Assembly (NCBI GenBank): GCA_947441615.1
Contig: CANEUH010000006.1
Span: 90,876-154,875, forward strand
From: Bacteriovoracaceae bacterium
GTDB lineage: Bacteria; Bdellovibrionota; Bacteriovoracia; Bacteriovoracales; Bacteriovoracaceae
Length of the DNA: 64,000 nt
Direction of reading: 5' to 3'
The stretch's first letter is position 1; every line of letters begins with the position of its first letter. The notes under the pieces were generated by a model, which saw only the letters and a list, made by a program, of their open reading frames with translations, did no database searches and was not told where the DNA came from. Shown piece after piece: positions 17,655 through 25,498 of this stretch. A program made the translations under genes and the position numbers.

Positions 17655-18071
17655 GAAACTCTCCTTCATTGTGTTATCTTCCTTGAGTCATTATTTCGGT
17701 TTCAAATCCTTTGAAACTGAATGCTAGTCCTTAGCATGGAGACCAGAGGGAGAATTCCTTTTCAAGATCACTCATCCTTGAGTGGCCCCCTTTCTCTTGG
17801 AATCCCTTTCAGCAGGAATCATGCCAAAACAAAACCTCTGTAATTTCAGCAAGTTTAAAAACATTCATTCGATTTTTTTGGTCCTATTAAGATGGAAGTC
17901 ATTCATTAAGAGGTCAAATTAGCTCCTCTGTCGGAGTCACTTCGTCCCTTAAGGGGTGCCACAACTACAGTCTCACGCGATGACCTTAATAGACCGTGTA
18001 AGATTTTCGGCCAGTAGACACAAAGAATTCAAATTCATGTAATAAGACTCAACATTTTAAAAGGATGAAAT
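17655..18071. other. 417-bp intergenic region with serial small hairpins
   Basis: Lies between divergent genes and has no convincing ORF. Perfect dyads are TTTCAAA-TCC-TTTGAAA (17700-17716), ATGCTA-GTCCT-TAGCAT (17721-17737) and CACTCA-TCCT-TGAGTG (17769-17784). Several share a TCC(T) loop. A larger foldable block follows at 17906-17989. It could hold operators for the dksA-like gene, a small RNA, or both. Confidence 0.45.
17906..17989 (+). ncRNA. Candidate structured small RNA or 5' leader element
   Basis: TTAAG-AG-GTCA (17906-17916) pairs with TGACCTTAA (17981-17989), a 9-bp closing stem with a two-base bulge. It encloses hairpins CTCC/GGAG (17923-17936) and CCC-TTAA-GGG (17946-17955). It resembles no RNA I recognise (not 6S, SRP, RNase P or tmRNA). 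Evidence is folding by eye only, and the strand is assigned from the downstream gene. Confidence 0.25.
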
Positions 18072-18692
18072 ATGAAAAAATTCAGCTGTACTGCGTTTCT
18101 CATACTCTTATTTGCATCAATCGCTAATGCTTCTGAAGTTCTTCTTAATAATGAAAAAATTGATATTCAAAACTCATCCGCAACGGTCATCAGAACCAAT
18201 CAAACTCCAGAGACTGTTGAAATTTCCTTTTTAGTTCCAATGGAAAATTCAATTTGTGAAAGATATGAGACGAGAATGGTTCTAAGAACATCTGGCCTTG
18301 AGTGCGGTTACGATGTTTATACAAGAACGGTCAGTACGGGAAGGACTTGCATCAGAATGAATCCTCAAGGTCAGTGTCAAAGATGGGCCGATAACTATAG
18401 AACTGAAACAGTCCGCCGCCCAAGAACTTGCATGGTTCCAGAAACATTCTGCGCTCAATATGGAACAGCAACGACATTTGAAAAAGATTCTATGAAAATT
18501 AAGTTTAAAAATTTACCGGCACTTGGTGATTCAGAATCAGAAAAGTTTACCATTGCCGCTAAACAAAAGTCTTATGGAAGTGGAAATGTTAATTATGATG
18601 TAAAAGCCTTAGAAACCATCAGAGAATATAAAGTCACTCAAAAGAAATTCTTATTCTGGAAAAGAGACTTCTATATTGTTGAAGAAAAATAA
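18072..18692 (+). CDS. Secreted six-cysteine protein, unknown function
   Basis: 206 residues with a clear signal peptide (cleavage near FASIANA). The mature part has six cysteines (in ENSICERY, GLECGYD, GRTCIRM, QGQCQRW, RPRTCMV, ETFCAQY), suggesting three disulfides in a central ~75-residue domain, and a basic C terminus. AAGGA lies six bases before the ATG. I recognise no family. Long 5' region with foldable RNA, and a terminator after the stop. Confidence 0.65.
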   Translation: MKKFSCTAFLILLFASIANASEVLLNNEKIDIQNSSATVIRTNQTPETVEISFLVPMENSICERYETRMVLRTSGLECGYDVYTRTVSTGRTCIRMNPQGQCQRWADNYRTETVRRPRTCMVPETFCAQYGTATTFEKDSMKIKFKNLPALGDSESEKFTIAAKQKSYGSGNVNYDVKALETIREYKVTQKKFLFWKRDFYIVEEK

Positions 18693-18702
18693 TTAAAATC
18701 AG

Positions 18703-18731
18703 AAGGGGCCAATTTTTGTTTGAGGCCCCTT
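18703..18731. terminator. Bidirectional terminator between convergent genes
   Basis: AAGGGGCC (18703-18710) pairs with GGCCCCTT (18724-18731) around a 13-nt loop, followed by TATTTTAT. It serves the secreted-protein gene and possibly the convergent FliG-like gene. Confidence 0.75.
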
Positions 18732-18734
18732 ATT

Positions 18735-19166
18735 TTATACATATTTTTCTGATTTATCTTTGGATAAAATGATCTCCCCTTTATCCCTCAGCTTATGAAC
18801 CACATCCATAATTTTTTTCTGAGCTTCCATCACTTCACTCAAGGGACGAGGCTTACCTTTTAAAATATCCTCAACATCATTTTTCATATTTGTAGAGAAC
18901 ATATTTAGAAGATGATTAACCGTTTCTTTATTCGCACCACGAAGGGCAAGACCCAAAACATTGAGATCAATATCCTGAAGAAGCCTTTTCATCATTGTCA
19001 CTGTTAGAAACTGAAGGTCATCAAATGTAACGAGATTTTGTTTTAACTTAATCGCCATCTCAGGATCTCTTCTCGCTATTTCTGCAATCAATGATTGCTG
19101 TGAGGCAAGATCAAGTCCCTGAAGCATTTCAATTGCTTGCTTTAGACCATCAATTTTCTTATTCAT
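18735..19166 (-). CDS. Stand-alone FliG C-terminal-domain protein
   Basis: 143 residues that align by eye with the C-terminal torque domain of FliG: VTFDDLQFLTV, LGLALRGANKETV (FliG: LALALKGA), LLNMFSTNMKNDVEDIL, RPLSEVMEAQKKIMDV and LRDKGEI. The N-terminal and middle FliG domains are missing. The usual DDR of the torque helix (VDDRSIQ) reads TVTMMK, so some motor-interface charges are changed. The ATG overlaps the hldD stop (ATGA, 19163-19166), so it is the distal gene of an operon with an LPS-heptose enzyme. A non-flagellar role or modulation of the motor are both possible. Confidence 0.72.
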   Translation of the reverse strand: MNKKIDGLKQAIEMLQGLDLASQQSLIAEIARRDPEMAIKLKQNLVTFDDLQFLTVTMMKRLLQDIDLNVLGLALRGANKETVNHLLNMFSTNMKNDVEDILKGKPRPLSEVMEAQKKIMDVVHKLRDKGEIILSKDKSEKYV

Positions 19167-20155
19167 TGATGATCTAAGTATTGGTCTGATGCTGCGAGAT
19201 GACCCCTAACGTAATCATGAACAGCATCTTCAAGTTTCATAAATCTGAATTTTGGAAGAGCTTTTTTAAGCTTACCCATATTTGCCTGAGTAAAATACTG
19301 GTACTGGTTTCTAAGTTCACTTGGCATATCAATGAATTTGATTTTAGGAGTTATATCCATAGAACTAAATGTGCTTTTTACAAGGTCATGAAAGCTTCTC
19401 GCCTCTCCTGTACCGAGATTATAGATTCCTGAAATCGAAGGTTTCTTTTTGCCAGCTTCAATGAGTTCAATCATGGCACGGACAACATCTTTTACATAAA
19501 CGAAGTCTCTCAACTGCTCGCCATCCTTAAAATCAGGTCGATGGGACTTAAAAAGTTTTACCTCTCCCACGTCTTTAATCTGATTGAAAGATTGAAAGAC
19601 GACAGAACTCATCTTCCCTTTGTGATATTCATTTGGACCAAAAACATTAAAAAACTTAACCCCAAACCAAACCTTTGGTTTTTTCTTTTGCTTTAGTATC
19701 CATTCATCACTTAATTGCTTTGAGTATCCATATTTGTTTAAAGGTCTTAATTGAGAAATGCCTTTGTGATCGTCAGAGTAACCCTGTTCTCCGGCCCCAT
19801 AAGTGGCCGCACTAGAGGCGTAAACAATGGGTATATTTTTTGAAGTCGCCAGAGCTAAAAGTTTATTCGTGTACTCAGTGTTATTTTTATAAAGGAAATC
19901 CATATTAAGCTCAGTCGTATCTGAACAGGCCCCCATATGATAAATGGCCTTGAGTCCCCCCTGTTTTTTCCAAACAGGATGATCAAATAAGTCCTCAACT
20001 TGAATAAATGAATCGTATTTGAGGCCACGAAGATTTTTCCATTTATCCCCGCTTTCAAAATGATCACAAACAAGGATCTCTTCCACCCCTCTAGAGTTGA
20101 GTTCTTTAACGATCACGCTACCTATGAACCCGGCCGCACCAGTCACTAAAATCAT
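19163..20155 (-). CDS. hldD: ADP-L-glycero-D-manno-heptose 6-epimerase
   Basis: Last step of ADP-heptose synthesis for the LPS inner core. The 330-residue length is standard for the family. The NADP-binding Rossmann motif TGAAGFIGS opens the protein. YASSAATYG gives the catalytic serine/threonine region, and YGYSKQLSDEW supplies the YxxxK pair. VKFFNVFGPNEYHKGKMSS and QLRDFVYVKDV are typical HldD stretches. Confirms a Gram-negative heptose-containing LPS. It overlaps the FliG-like gene by 4 bp. Confidence 0.94.
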   Translation of the reverse strand: MILVTGAAGFIGSVIVKELNSRGVEEILVCDHFESGDKWKNLRGLKYDSFIQVEDLFDHPVWKKQGGLKAIYHMGACSDTTELNMDFLYKNNTEYTNKLLALATSKNIPIVYASSAATYGAGEQGYSDDHKGISQLRPLNKYGYSKQLSDEWILKQKKKPKVWFGVKFFNVFGPNEYHKGKMSSVVFQSFNQIKDVGEVKLFKSHRPDFKDGEQLRDFVYVKDVVRAMIELIEAGKKKPSISGIYNLGTGEARSFHDLVKSTFSSMDITPKIKFIDMPSELRNQYQYFTQANMGKLKKALPKFRFMKLEDAVHDYVRGHLAASDQYLDHQ

Positions 20156-20260
20156 TGAAATTCCTCTCTAAGTTAATCCTCTCCATCATAATCTCAAACG
20201 AGGTTTTCGTCACCAACCCACATTTCTAAGTTTTTTAGGTAGCTACGTGTCAATTAGCCC

Positions 20261-20289
20261 TTGGAAAAGCCTCCTTTTTAGGTTAAATA
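20261..20289 (+). promoter_or_regulatory. Candidate promoter for speE-speB
   Basis: TTGGAA (20261-20266) and TAAATA (20284-20289), 17-bp spacing, about 25 bp before the speE start, which has a TAAGGAG ribosome site. Confidence 0.45.
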
Positions 20290-20313
20290 AGTCCATCATT
20301 TGTAAGGAGTTTT

Positions 20314-21171
20314 ATGAACGTGCCAGGTTGGATGATAGAGGAATCTTTTCGTAATACTTTCGCCATGGGCTTTAAAATAAATGCTCACCTTCACTCGGAG
20401 CAATCAAAATATCAAAAAATTGATGTCTATGACACTGAATCAGTAGGACGTCTTCTTCTCCTTGACGGAAAAACCATGGTGTCTGATAAAGATGAGTTTG
20501 TTTATCATGAAGTCGTCTCACACATTCCGTATATGGTTTCAAGAAACTGTAAAAATGTACTTATCATTGGTGGCGGAGATGGCGGAGTTGTTCGTGAATT
20601 CGTTAAACACCCAGACATAGAAAGAATTGATCTCGTCGAAATCGATGAAAGAGTTATTGAAGTCTCTAAAATCTATTTCCCTGACTGCACAAGTGGATTA
20701 ACCGATAAGAGGGTGCGCGTTCTACCTCAGGATGGTTTTGCTTATATAAAAAAAGCAAAAAAAGAATATGATATCATCGTGGTTGACTCCACGGATCCAG
20801 TCGATTTTGCGTCAGGACTATTTACCGATGAATTTTATCAAGACGTTTACAACGCTCTTACAGATGAAGGGATTATGATGAATCAAACAGAAAATCCTTT
20901 TCTGGATGAGTGGGGAGTTAAAAATATTTATAATAACATGAGGAAAATTTTCCCTGTGGTAAATTCCTTCAATGCTCCCATGCTTATTTATCCAGGGGTT
21001 TATTGGACTTTTGGTTTCTCGTCTAAAAAGTACCGTCCAACAGATCTAAACCCAACGAAGATTCAGCACATGAACTCACTTCAGAGAAATCTTAAGTGGT
21101 ACAACATGGATTGGCACAAGGGAACATTCTCAATTTCAAATTTTCATAAAAATATGATCGGCCAGGAGTAA
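20314..21171 (+). CDS. speE: Spermidine synthase
   Basis: Transfers aminopropyl from decarboxylated SAM to putrescine. The 285-residue length matches SpeE. Nucleotide-site motif VLIIGGGDGGVVREF, acidic loop VEIDERVIEVSK, and the catalytic VVDSTDP are present; MVSDKDEFVYHE is the substrate-gate region. It is followed after 3 bp by agmatinase, so arginine-derived agmatine can be turned into putrescine and then spermidine within one operon. An arginine decarboxylase and SAM decarboxylase would have to lie elsewhere. Confidence 0.95.
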   Translation: MNVPGWMIEESFRNTFAMGFKINAHLHSEQSKYQKIDVYDTESVGRLLLLDGKTMVSDKDEFVYHEVVSHIPYMVSRNCKNVLIIGGGDGGVVREFVKHPDIERIDLVEIDERVIEVSKIYFPDCTSGLTDKRVRVLPQDGFAYIKKAKKEYDIIVVDSTDPVDFASGLFTDEFYQDVYNALTDEGIMMNQTENPFLDEWGVKNIYNNMRKIFPVVNSFNAPMLIYPGVYWTFGFSSKKYRPTDLNPTKIQHMNSLQRNLKWYNMDWHKGTFSISNFHKNMIGQE

Positions 21172-21174
21172 AAA

Positions 21175-22071
21175 ATGAAAGAACCACGCCTTATTAAAGA
21201 AGTTGAGGGATTAGAACATGCTCGCGCTTTTATTGGCACTCAATACGCAGAAGCTATTTTTTCTCACTCTACACACATTATTGGGTTTTGCTTTGATGGA
21301 ACAACCAGTTTCCGCCCAGGTGCTCGCTTTGCACCAGGTGCCATTCGTGAGGCTTCCTACGGGCTAGAAGATTTCTCACCCTACTTGGATAAAGATACCC
21401 AGGATTACAATATTATTACCATGGGAGATCTACCAGTTTATCCGTCAAAATGGCATATAACGAACGACTTCTTCATGGAAATGACGAAGGATCTTGATCT
21501 AAAAAAAGATGAAATTAAATTTGTTACTCTGGGTGGCGAACATTCAATTTCATATGGGCCAATTGTTACTTATCTAAAAAACTATCCCGACATGGTCTTA
21601 CTTCACCTTGACGCTCATACTGATCTTCGCGATGGTTATCTTGAAGAGAAGTACTCACATGCTTCTATTATTAGACGAGTTTTAGATCACTTCACTTCAA
21701 AGAATCGCCTCATTCAATATGGGATACGTTCAGGACCTAGAAGTGAATTTAACTGGATGAAGGAAAACAAAACACTCGCGACTTCTTTAAAAGAGTGTTG
21801 TGAGTGGCTAGAGGAAATTCCAAGTGATCGTCCCATTTATCTGACTCTCGACCTCGATTTCTTTGATCCTGGTTTTTTCCCCGGGACAGGAACTCCTGAG
21901 GCCGGAGGCGAAGACTTTCATGGATTCATGAAGATTCTAAAAATACTAAATCGCAAAAACTTAGTTGGTGCCGATATTGTTGAACTGGCACCGATGCTGG
22001 ATTCAACAAATAATTCGTCTTGTTTTGCTTCAAAAGTCACAAGAGAAGTTATTCTTGCTATGAACAACTAA
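21175..22071 (+). CDS. speB: Agmatinase (ureohydrolase family)
   Basis: Hydrolyses agmatine to putrescine and urea with two Mn ions. 298 residues. The metal-binding motifs are all present: GGEHS, LHLDAHTDLR and LDLDFFDPGF. RPGARFAPGAIREAS is the typical N-terminal ureohydrolase segment. The active-site TPEAGG motif is seen in GTGTPEAGGEDF. Co-transcribed with speE. A GC-rich hairpin follows. Confidence 0.92.
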   Translation: MKEPRLIKEVEGLEHARAFIGTQYAEAIFSHSTHIIGFCFDGTTSFRPGARFAPGAIREASYGLEDFSPYLDKDTQDYNIITMGDLPVYPSKWHITNDFFMEMTKDLDLKKDEIKFVTLGGEHSISYGPIVTYLKNYPDMVLLHLDAHTDLRDGYLEEKYSHASIIRRVLDHFTSKNRLIQYGIRSGPRSEFNWMKENKTLATSLKECCEWLEEIPSDRPIYLTLDLDFFDPGFFPGTGTPEAGGEDFHGFMKILKILNRKNLVGADIVELAPMLDSTNNSSCFASKVTREVILAMNN

Positions 22072-22082
22072 TGACTTAGGAT

Positions 22083-22101
22083 GGGGGCACGACCTGCCCC
22101 C
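22083..22101 (+). terminator. Hairpin after speB, probable terminator
   Basis: GGGGGCA (22083-22089), loop CGACC, TGCCCCC (22095-22101). The following tract is pyrimidine-rich but not a T-run, so efficiency is uncertain. A perfect A/T-rich palindrome follows at 22109-22126. Confidence 0.5.
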
Positions 22102-22108
22102 TCTCCCA

Positions 22109-22149
22109 TATGAAAATTTTTTCATACTCTCCCGAATCCAATATATAAT
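22109..22149 (+). promoter_or_regulatory. Promoter with palindromic operator-like -35 region
   Basis: TTCATA (22121-22126), 17-bp spacer, TATAAT (22144-22149). The -35 forms the right arm of a perfect palindrome TATGAAAA-TT-TTTTCATA (22109-22126). AAGGA precedes the ATG at 22170. Confidence 0.5.
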
Positions 22150-22169
22150 GAGTTCTAATCAAGGAACTT

Positions 22170-22520
22170 ATGCGCAAACTCAGTCGGATGGAAGCGAATA
22201 AAGAAGTAAGACGAGTCTTAAACCGACACAGTGTAGACTTGGGTTATACTCAATACAGTGTGGCCGGTATGGATGTGAGACTTACTGGCTGGCTTTGTAA
22301 AGTAGATACGACCGACTTTAATGCTTCTCAGATAGAAATCATGAACCAAGAATTTCAAAGAAGGCTCCCCGGTTACAGTGTCACGGGTGATTTTGAAAAC
22401 TGGAACTTCAATACTGATCACATTGTTTACCTTGGTGACCGAACAACAGGAAATGACGAAAACGAAAAACATTTCACTGAGGAAGAACCTACTGATTTTG
22501 ATCCTGAAGGGCAACAGTAG
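22170..22520 (+). CDS. Conserved-looking hypothetical protein
   Basis: 116 residues, cytoplasmic. It begins MRKLSRMEANKEVRRVLNRH with a basic N-terminal helix. An alternating beta/alpha core (YSVAGMDVRLTGWL, then SQIEIMNQEFQRRLPGYSV) and an acidic tail (NDENEKHFTEEEP) follow. The strand-helix pattern recalls BON-like or ACT-sized domains, but I cannot assign it. Its own promoter and ribosome site are visible. It overlaps the convergent tatC by 32 bp. Confidence 0.6.
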   Translation: MRKLSRMEANKEVRRVLNRHSVDLGYTQYSVAGMDVRLTGWLCKVDTTDFNASQIEIMNQEFQRRLPGYSVTGDFENWNFNTDHIVYLGDRTTGNDENEKHFTEEEPTDFDPEGQQ

Positions 22521-23259
22521 TTTCACCCATGTATTTTCGCTTTAAATAAGGGTGAACGATTAAGGCCACAGCAATAATCCCAATTTCATAAAGTAACATC
22601 ATTGGAATCCAAACACACATCATAGATAGTATATCTGGAGTTGGTGTAATGACTGCTGCTAGAACGGCAAAGGCAACAGCTAAATAACGACGCATGTTTC
22701 TTAGGGAGTACTTCGTTACAAGCCCCATAAAACCAAGAATAACGATGATATTCGGAAGCTGAAAGAGAAGACCCAGGAAGACTAAAACTTTCGAAGACAA
22801 TAGAAGATAGTCCTGAAGGTTAAGCATGGCCTCCACGTTAGCGACACCTGAATTAATTAATGTTTTAAAAGTGAAGGGAAAAATAACAAAATAACCAAAA
22901 CAAACTCCAGTGATGAAAAGCATAAAACCAACAAAGATGAAGGGTCTAACTGCCTTAATTTCACCCTCATAAAGCCCAGGCTTAATAAACAACCAAACCT
23001 CTCTAAACCAAAGTGGACTTGCAAGGAAAACACAGGACCAAAAAGCTATTTGTAATTCAGCAAGAACCTTATCAAGGAGACCTGTAAAGATAACCTTACC
23101 ATTTGTCCCCATGGCCTCTCTTAACGGGGCGAGAAGAATTTCCTGGATGTAAGTAGAAAAATAGTAGCAAACGGCAAAAGAAACAACCAAGATGATTAAA
23201 ATTCTTATTAATCTAGCTCGGAGCTCCTCAAGATGATCCATAAAACTCATTTCTTTCAT
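22489..23259 (-). CDS. tatC: Sec-independent protein translocase TatC
   Basis: 256 residues with six membrane segments. N-terminal SFMDHLEELRARLIR is the conserved twin-arginine signal-peptide recognition motif, and the glutamate in the first periplasmic/cytoplasmic loop region (FIKPGLYEGE) is conserved. FGYFVIFPFTFKTL matches the TatC F-x-Y-x-x-x-P-F segment. Works with TatA/TatB, which are not in this window, to export folded proteins. Overlaps the convergent hypothetical gene at its 3' end. Confidence 0.95.
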   Translation of the reverse strand: MKEMSFMDHLEELRARLIRILIILVVSFAVCYYFSTYIQEILLAPLREAMGTNGKVIFTGLLDKVLAELQIAFWSCVFLASPLWFREVWLFIKPGLYEGEIKAVRPFIFVGFMLFITGVCFGYFVIFPFTFKTLINSGVANVEAMLNLQDYLLLSSKVLVFLGLLFQLPNIIVILGFMGLVTKYSLRNMRRYLAVAFAVLAAVITPTPDILSMMCVWIPMMLLYEIGIIAVALIVHPYLKRKYMGETTVALQDQNQ

Positions 23260-23313
23260 ACTTACATCATAGCTTCTGGAGTATTTTCTGTCTTATCTTT
23301 TCTAATTTTGAGG

Positions 23314-23319
23314 TACAAT
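23314..23319 (+). promoter_or_regulatory. Candidate -10 box of a leaderless transcript
   Basis: TACAAT ends seven bases before the ATG at 23326 and no Shine-Dalgarno site is present. The -35 region is poor (TCTTAT at 23291-23296), so this is tentative. Confidence 0.25.
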
Positions 23320-23325
23320 TAACCT

Positions 23326-23949
23326 ATGAAATGGACTTACTTTCTCATTATTCTAACTTTTAACTCGGCTTTATGGGCCAGGGATCGTGAAATCCTAAAA
23401 TGTCTTGGAGAAGAAGAAAAAAGGTTTCATCTTAAAAAAGAGACAGGGCCTATTTATGATCTCAATCAAAGACTGATTGCTGAAATCATTCAGGTACCAA
23501 AGGTTGAATTGGTTAAGGAGCACTTCCTAACTATTTGTTCCGGAGAAAATTTTTCTGAATCTTGGAAGCTTCTTGAATTATCTATCAAATTGGCCAGAAA
23601 CATTTTTATCATCCCTTCGAATGTAACGGGTATTCAAAGAAGTATGACAGAAGGGATGATTGAAGATTATGTTGAAGCAACAAGAGAGATTCTTCTGAGC
23701 TTTATCGCTCAAATCCAATCAATCTCCCCAACGCCAAATTGCCTTAAAGAAGAAATTCCAGAGTTGGATCAATTTTTTAATGAGATAAAATATCTTCAGG
23801 AGGATATTGATACAAAGAAAATTTTTGAAGGAAAAGATCAAAAAATCTTTGAAAGATTAAAGAACTATCCTCAAGCTTTTGAAAAATGCCGTGCTCGTCT
23901 TAAAAAGAAACTTAAGTCTGAGTCTAAGGCAGCTCCCAAGAAACGCTGA
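23326..23949 (+). CDS. Secreted helical protein, unknown function
   Basis: 207 residues with a signal peptide (cleavage after LWA, about residue 18). The mature part is almost wholly helical and charged, with four cysteines (LKCLGEE, TICSGE, PNCLKE, EKCRAR), so two disulfides are possible. The C terminus is strongly basic (KKKLKSESKAAPKKR). No family recognised. The 3' end overlaps the convergent NifU-like gene by 79 bp, unusually long for this window. Confidence 0.6.
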   Translation: MKWTYFLIILTFNSALWARDREILKCLGEEEKRFHLKKETGPIYDLNQRLIAEIIQVPKVELVKEHFLTICSGENFSESWKLLELSIKLARNIFIIPSNVTGIQRSMTEGMIEDYVEATREILLSFIAQIQSISPTPNCLKEEIPELDQFFNEIKYLQEDIDTKKIFEGKDQKIFERLKNYPQAFEKCRARLKKKLKSESKAAPKKR

Positions 23950-24677
23950 AGTTCATGACCTGTGGCCTCTTCCTCTTTTTGAGAGACTTCTTTATTGTAG
24001 GAGATCATGACCACCCCTTGATTAAATGAAATCACTTCCATCTTCCAATCAAGCGACTGGGGAAAGCATGATAATAAATAATCAATCTCAGTTACCCAAT
24101 TGGCAGCAGATTTTTCTTTAAAAAATCGTCCTTTTTTATCAGACCCATCAACCGCCAACCATCTTTTTAACTGTGGAACACAGGTCCGACATCCCATTCC
24201 TGCACTAGAACTATTGCCCAAAGTTTCTAAAGTAGGAATCTCTTCCTTTTGAAGATGCTCCAAGATGTCTTTTTCTCTAACGCCAAAACATCTACAGACC
24301 AACGGACTAGTCTCTTTGTACAAATAGTCACGACCTCGGTAGGTATCAAGCGCGGCCTTTAATAACTCAGTCGGCCAGAAAACAAATTGTTCTTCCTCTT
24401 CCTGATAAAAATCCCAAAAAGATTGGTCATCTTTAAAGGATGCCTTCCAATTCTCTATAGAGAATTTGTTCAACTCACTTAAGGTTTTACCATGAATTAA
24501 ATAACATAATGAAGACATCCATGGACTTTGAGGTCCTTGATAGAAAGCTTGGTAAAGGATGTCTTTTGAATCAAAACGTAATTGGAGTGTATAAACCGAA
24601 TGTTGGACCTCCGCTGAAGGAGTTTCAATCACGCGCTGATAGATTTGGTGCTCAAAAAATTCGTTAAATTTTTTCAT
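23871..24677 (-). CDS. NifU-like protein with BFD [2Fe-2S] domain, scaffold cysteines lost
   Basis: About 268 residues. N-terminal part resembles the IscU/NifU scaffold fold: MSSLCYLIHGKTLSEL corresponds to the IscU ASS-L-x-GK-LDE region and FWPTELLKAALDTYRG to HCS-LA-x-AI-x-AI-x-Y. The scaffold cysteines are not conserved. The central BFD-type domain is intact (VCRCFGV, then GCRTCVP: CxCx32CxxC), able to hold a stable [2Fe-2S]. The C-terminal region has no Nfu CxxC. The start is uncertain: ATG 24677 overlaps map by 14 bp, while a GTG at 24722 and ATG at 24695 are alternatives. It may be an electron-transfer or redox-sensing protein rather than a cluster scaffold. Confidence 0.62.
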   Translation of the reverse strand: MKKFNEFFEHQIYQRVIETPSAEVQHSVYTLQLRFDSKDILYQAFYQGPQSPWMSSLCYLIHGKTLSELNKFSIENWKASFKDDQSFWDFYQEEEEQFVFWPTELLKAALDTYRGRDYLYKETSPLVCRCFGVREKDILEHLQKEEIPTLETLGNSSSAGMGCRTCVPQLKRWLAVDGSDKKGRFFKEKSAANWVTEIDYLLSCFPQSLDWKMEVISFNQGVVMISYNKEVSQKEEEATGHELQRFLGAALDSDLSFFLRRARHFSKA

Positions 24678-25449
24678 CAGCTGGTGTCCACTCATCTTGT
24701 GAAAACTGAGTGAGGATTTCACATCCCTCTTCGGTTATAAGGACAGTATGTTCAAATTGAGCAGACCAAGATTTATCTTTTGTTACAACAGTCCATCCGT
24801 CGTCGAGTAATTTACAGTGACGTTTACCGATATTGATCATTGGTTCGATGGTAAATGTCATACCCGGCCGAAGTTCCGCTCCAGTCCCCTTTTTCCCAAC
24901 ATGAACAATTTGAGGTTCCTCATGAAAGAGTCTTCCAATACCATGCCCACAGTACTCATGAACAACTGAGTAACCATGTCCATGAGCGAGTTCTTCAATA
25001 ATTGCACCAATGTCACCAATTCGAGCACCCGGTCTACAGACTGAGATGCCGGCCTCAAGACATTTTTCGGTGACTTCAACCAACTTCTTTATTTCTGGTT
25101 TTACATTACCAATCAGAAACGTTTTATTGGTGTCTCCGTGGAATCCTTTCCAGATTGTCGTAACATCTAAGTTTACTATATCACCGTTATTGAGGACGTC
25201 TTTTTCAGAAGGAATACCATGACAAATAACTTCATTTTTGGATGTACATAAAGATTTTGGAAAACCATGGTAACCAAGAGTCGCAGGTATCCCACCTCTT
25301 TTGATAGTATACTCATGACACATTTGGTTAATTTCTTCGGTGGTCATGCCTGCCTTCAGATTTTGCCCCAAAAAATGGAGTGTCTTAGCGGCCATCTTTC
25401 CAACTTCTCTCATGATTTCAATTTCGCGTGCAGATTTAATATTTATCAT
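24664..25449 (-). CDS. map: Methionine aminopeptidase, type I
   Basis: Removes the initiator methionine. About 261 residues from ATG 25449 (MINIKSAREIEIMRE); a GTG at 25458 would add three residues. Metal ligands are seen as Asp in NLDVTTIW, Asp in GFHGDTN, His in GRLFHEEP, Glu in FTIEPMI and Glu in QFEHTVLI. KNEVICHGIP is the characteristic substrate-pocket stretch. The 3' end overlaps the NifU-like gene, suggesting co-transcription. Confidence 0.95.
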   Translation of the reverse strand: MINIKSAREIEIMREVGKMAAKTLHFLGQNLKAGMTTEEINQMCHEYTIKRGGIPATLGYHGFPKSLCTSKNEVICHGIPSEKDVLNNGDIVNLDVTTIWKGFHGDTNKTFLIGNVKPEIKKLVEVTEKCLEAGISVCRPGARIGDIGAIIEELAHGHGYSVVHEYCGHGIGRLFHEEPQIVHVGKKGTGAELRPGMTFTIEPMINIGKRHCKLLDDGWTVVTKDKSWSAQFEHTVLITEEGCEILTQFSQDEWTPADEKI

Positions 25450-25498
25450 AGGAGACACTTATACACTTTTGGCCATAATTACGCTAGTTTTGATAGGC

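Noticed and set aside
17881..18010. 6S, SRP, RNase P or tmRNA gene
   Set aside because: None of the conserved sequence blocks of these RNAs could be found, so only a generic structured-element call was made.
25340..25498. Earlier start for the hydroxyacid dehydrogenase
   Set aside because: The extra 53 residues are antisense to map and not part of the family fold; ATG 25499 gives the normal N terminus.
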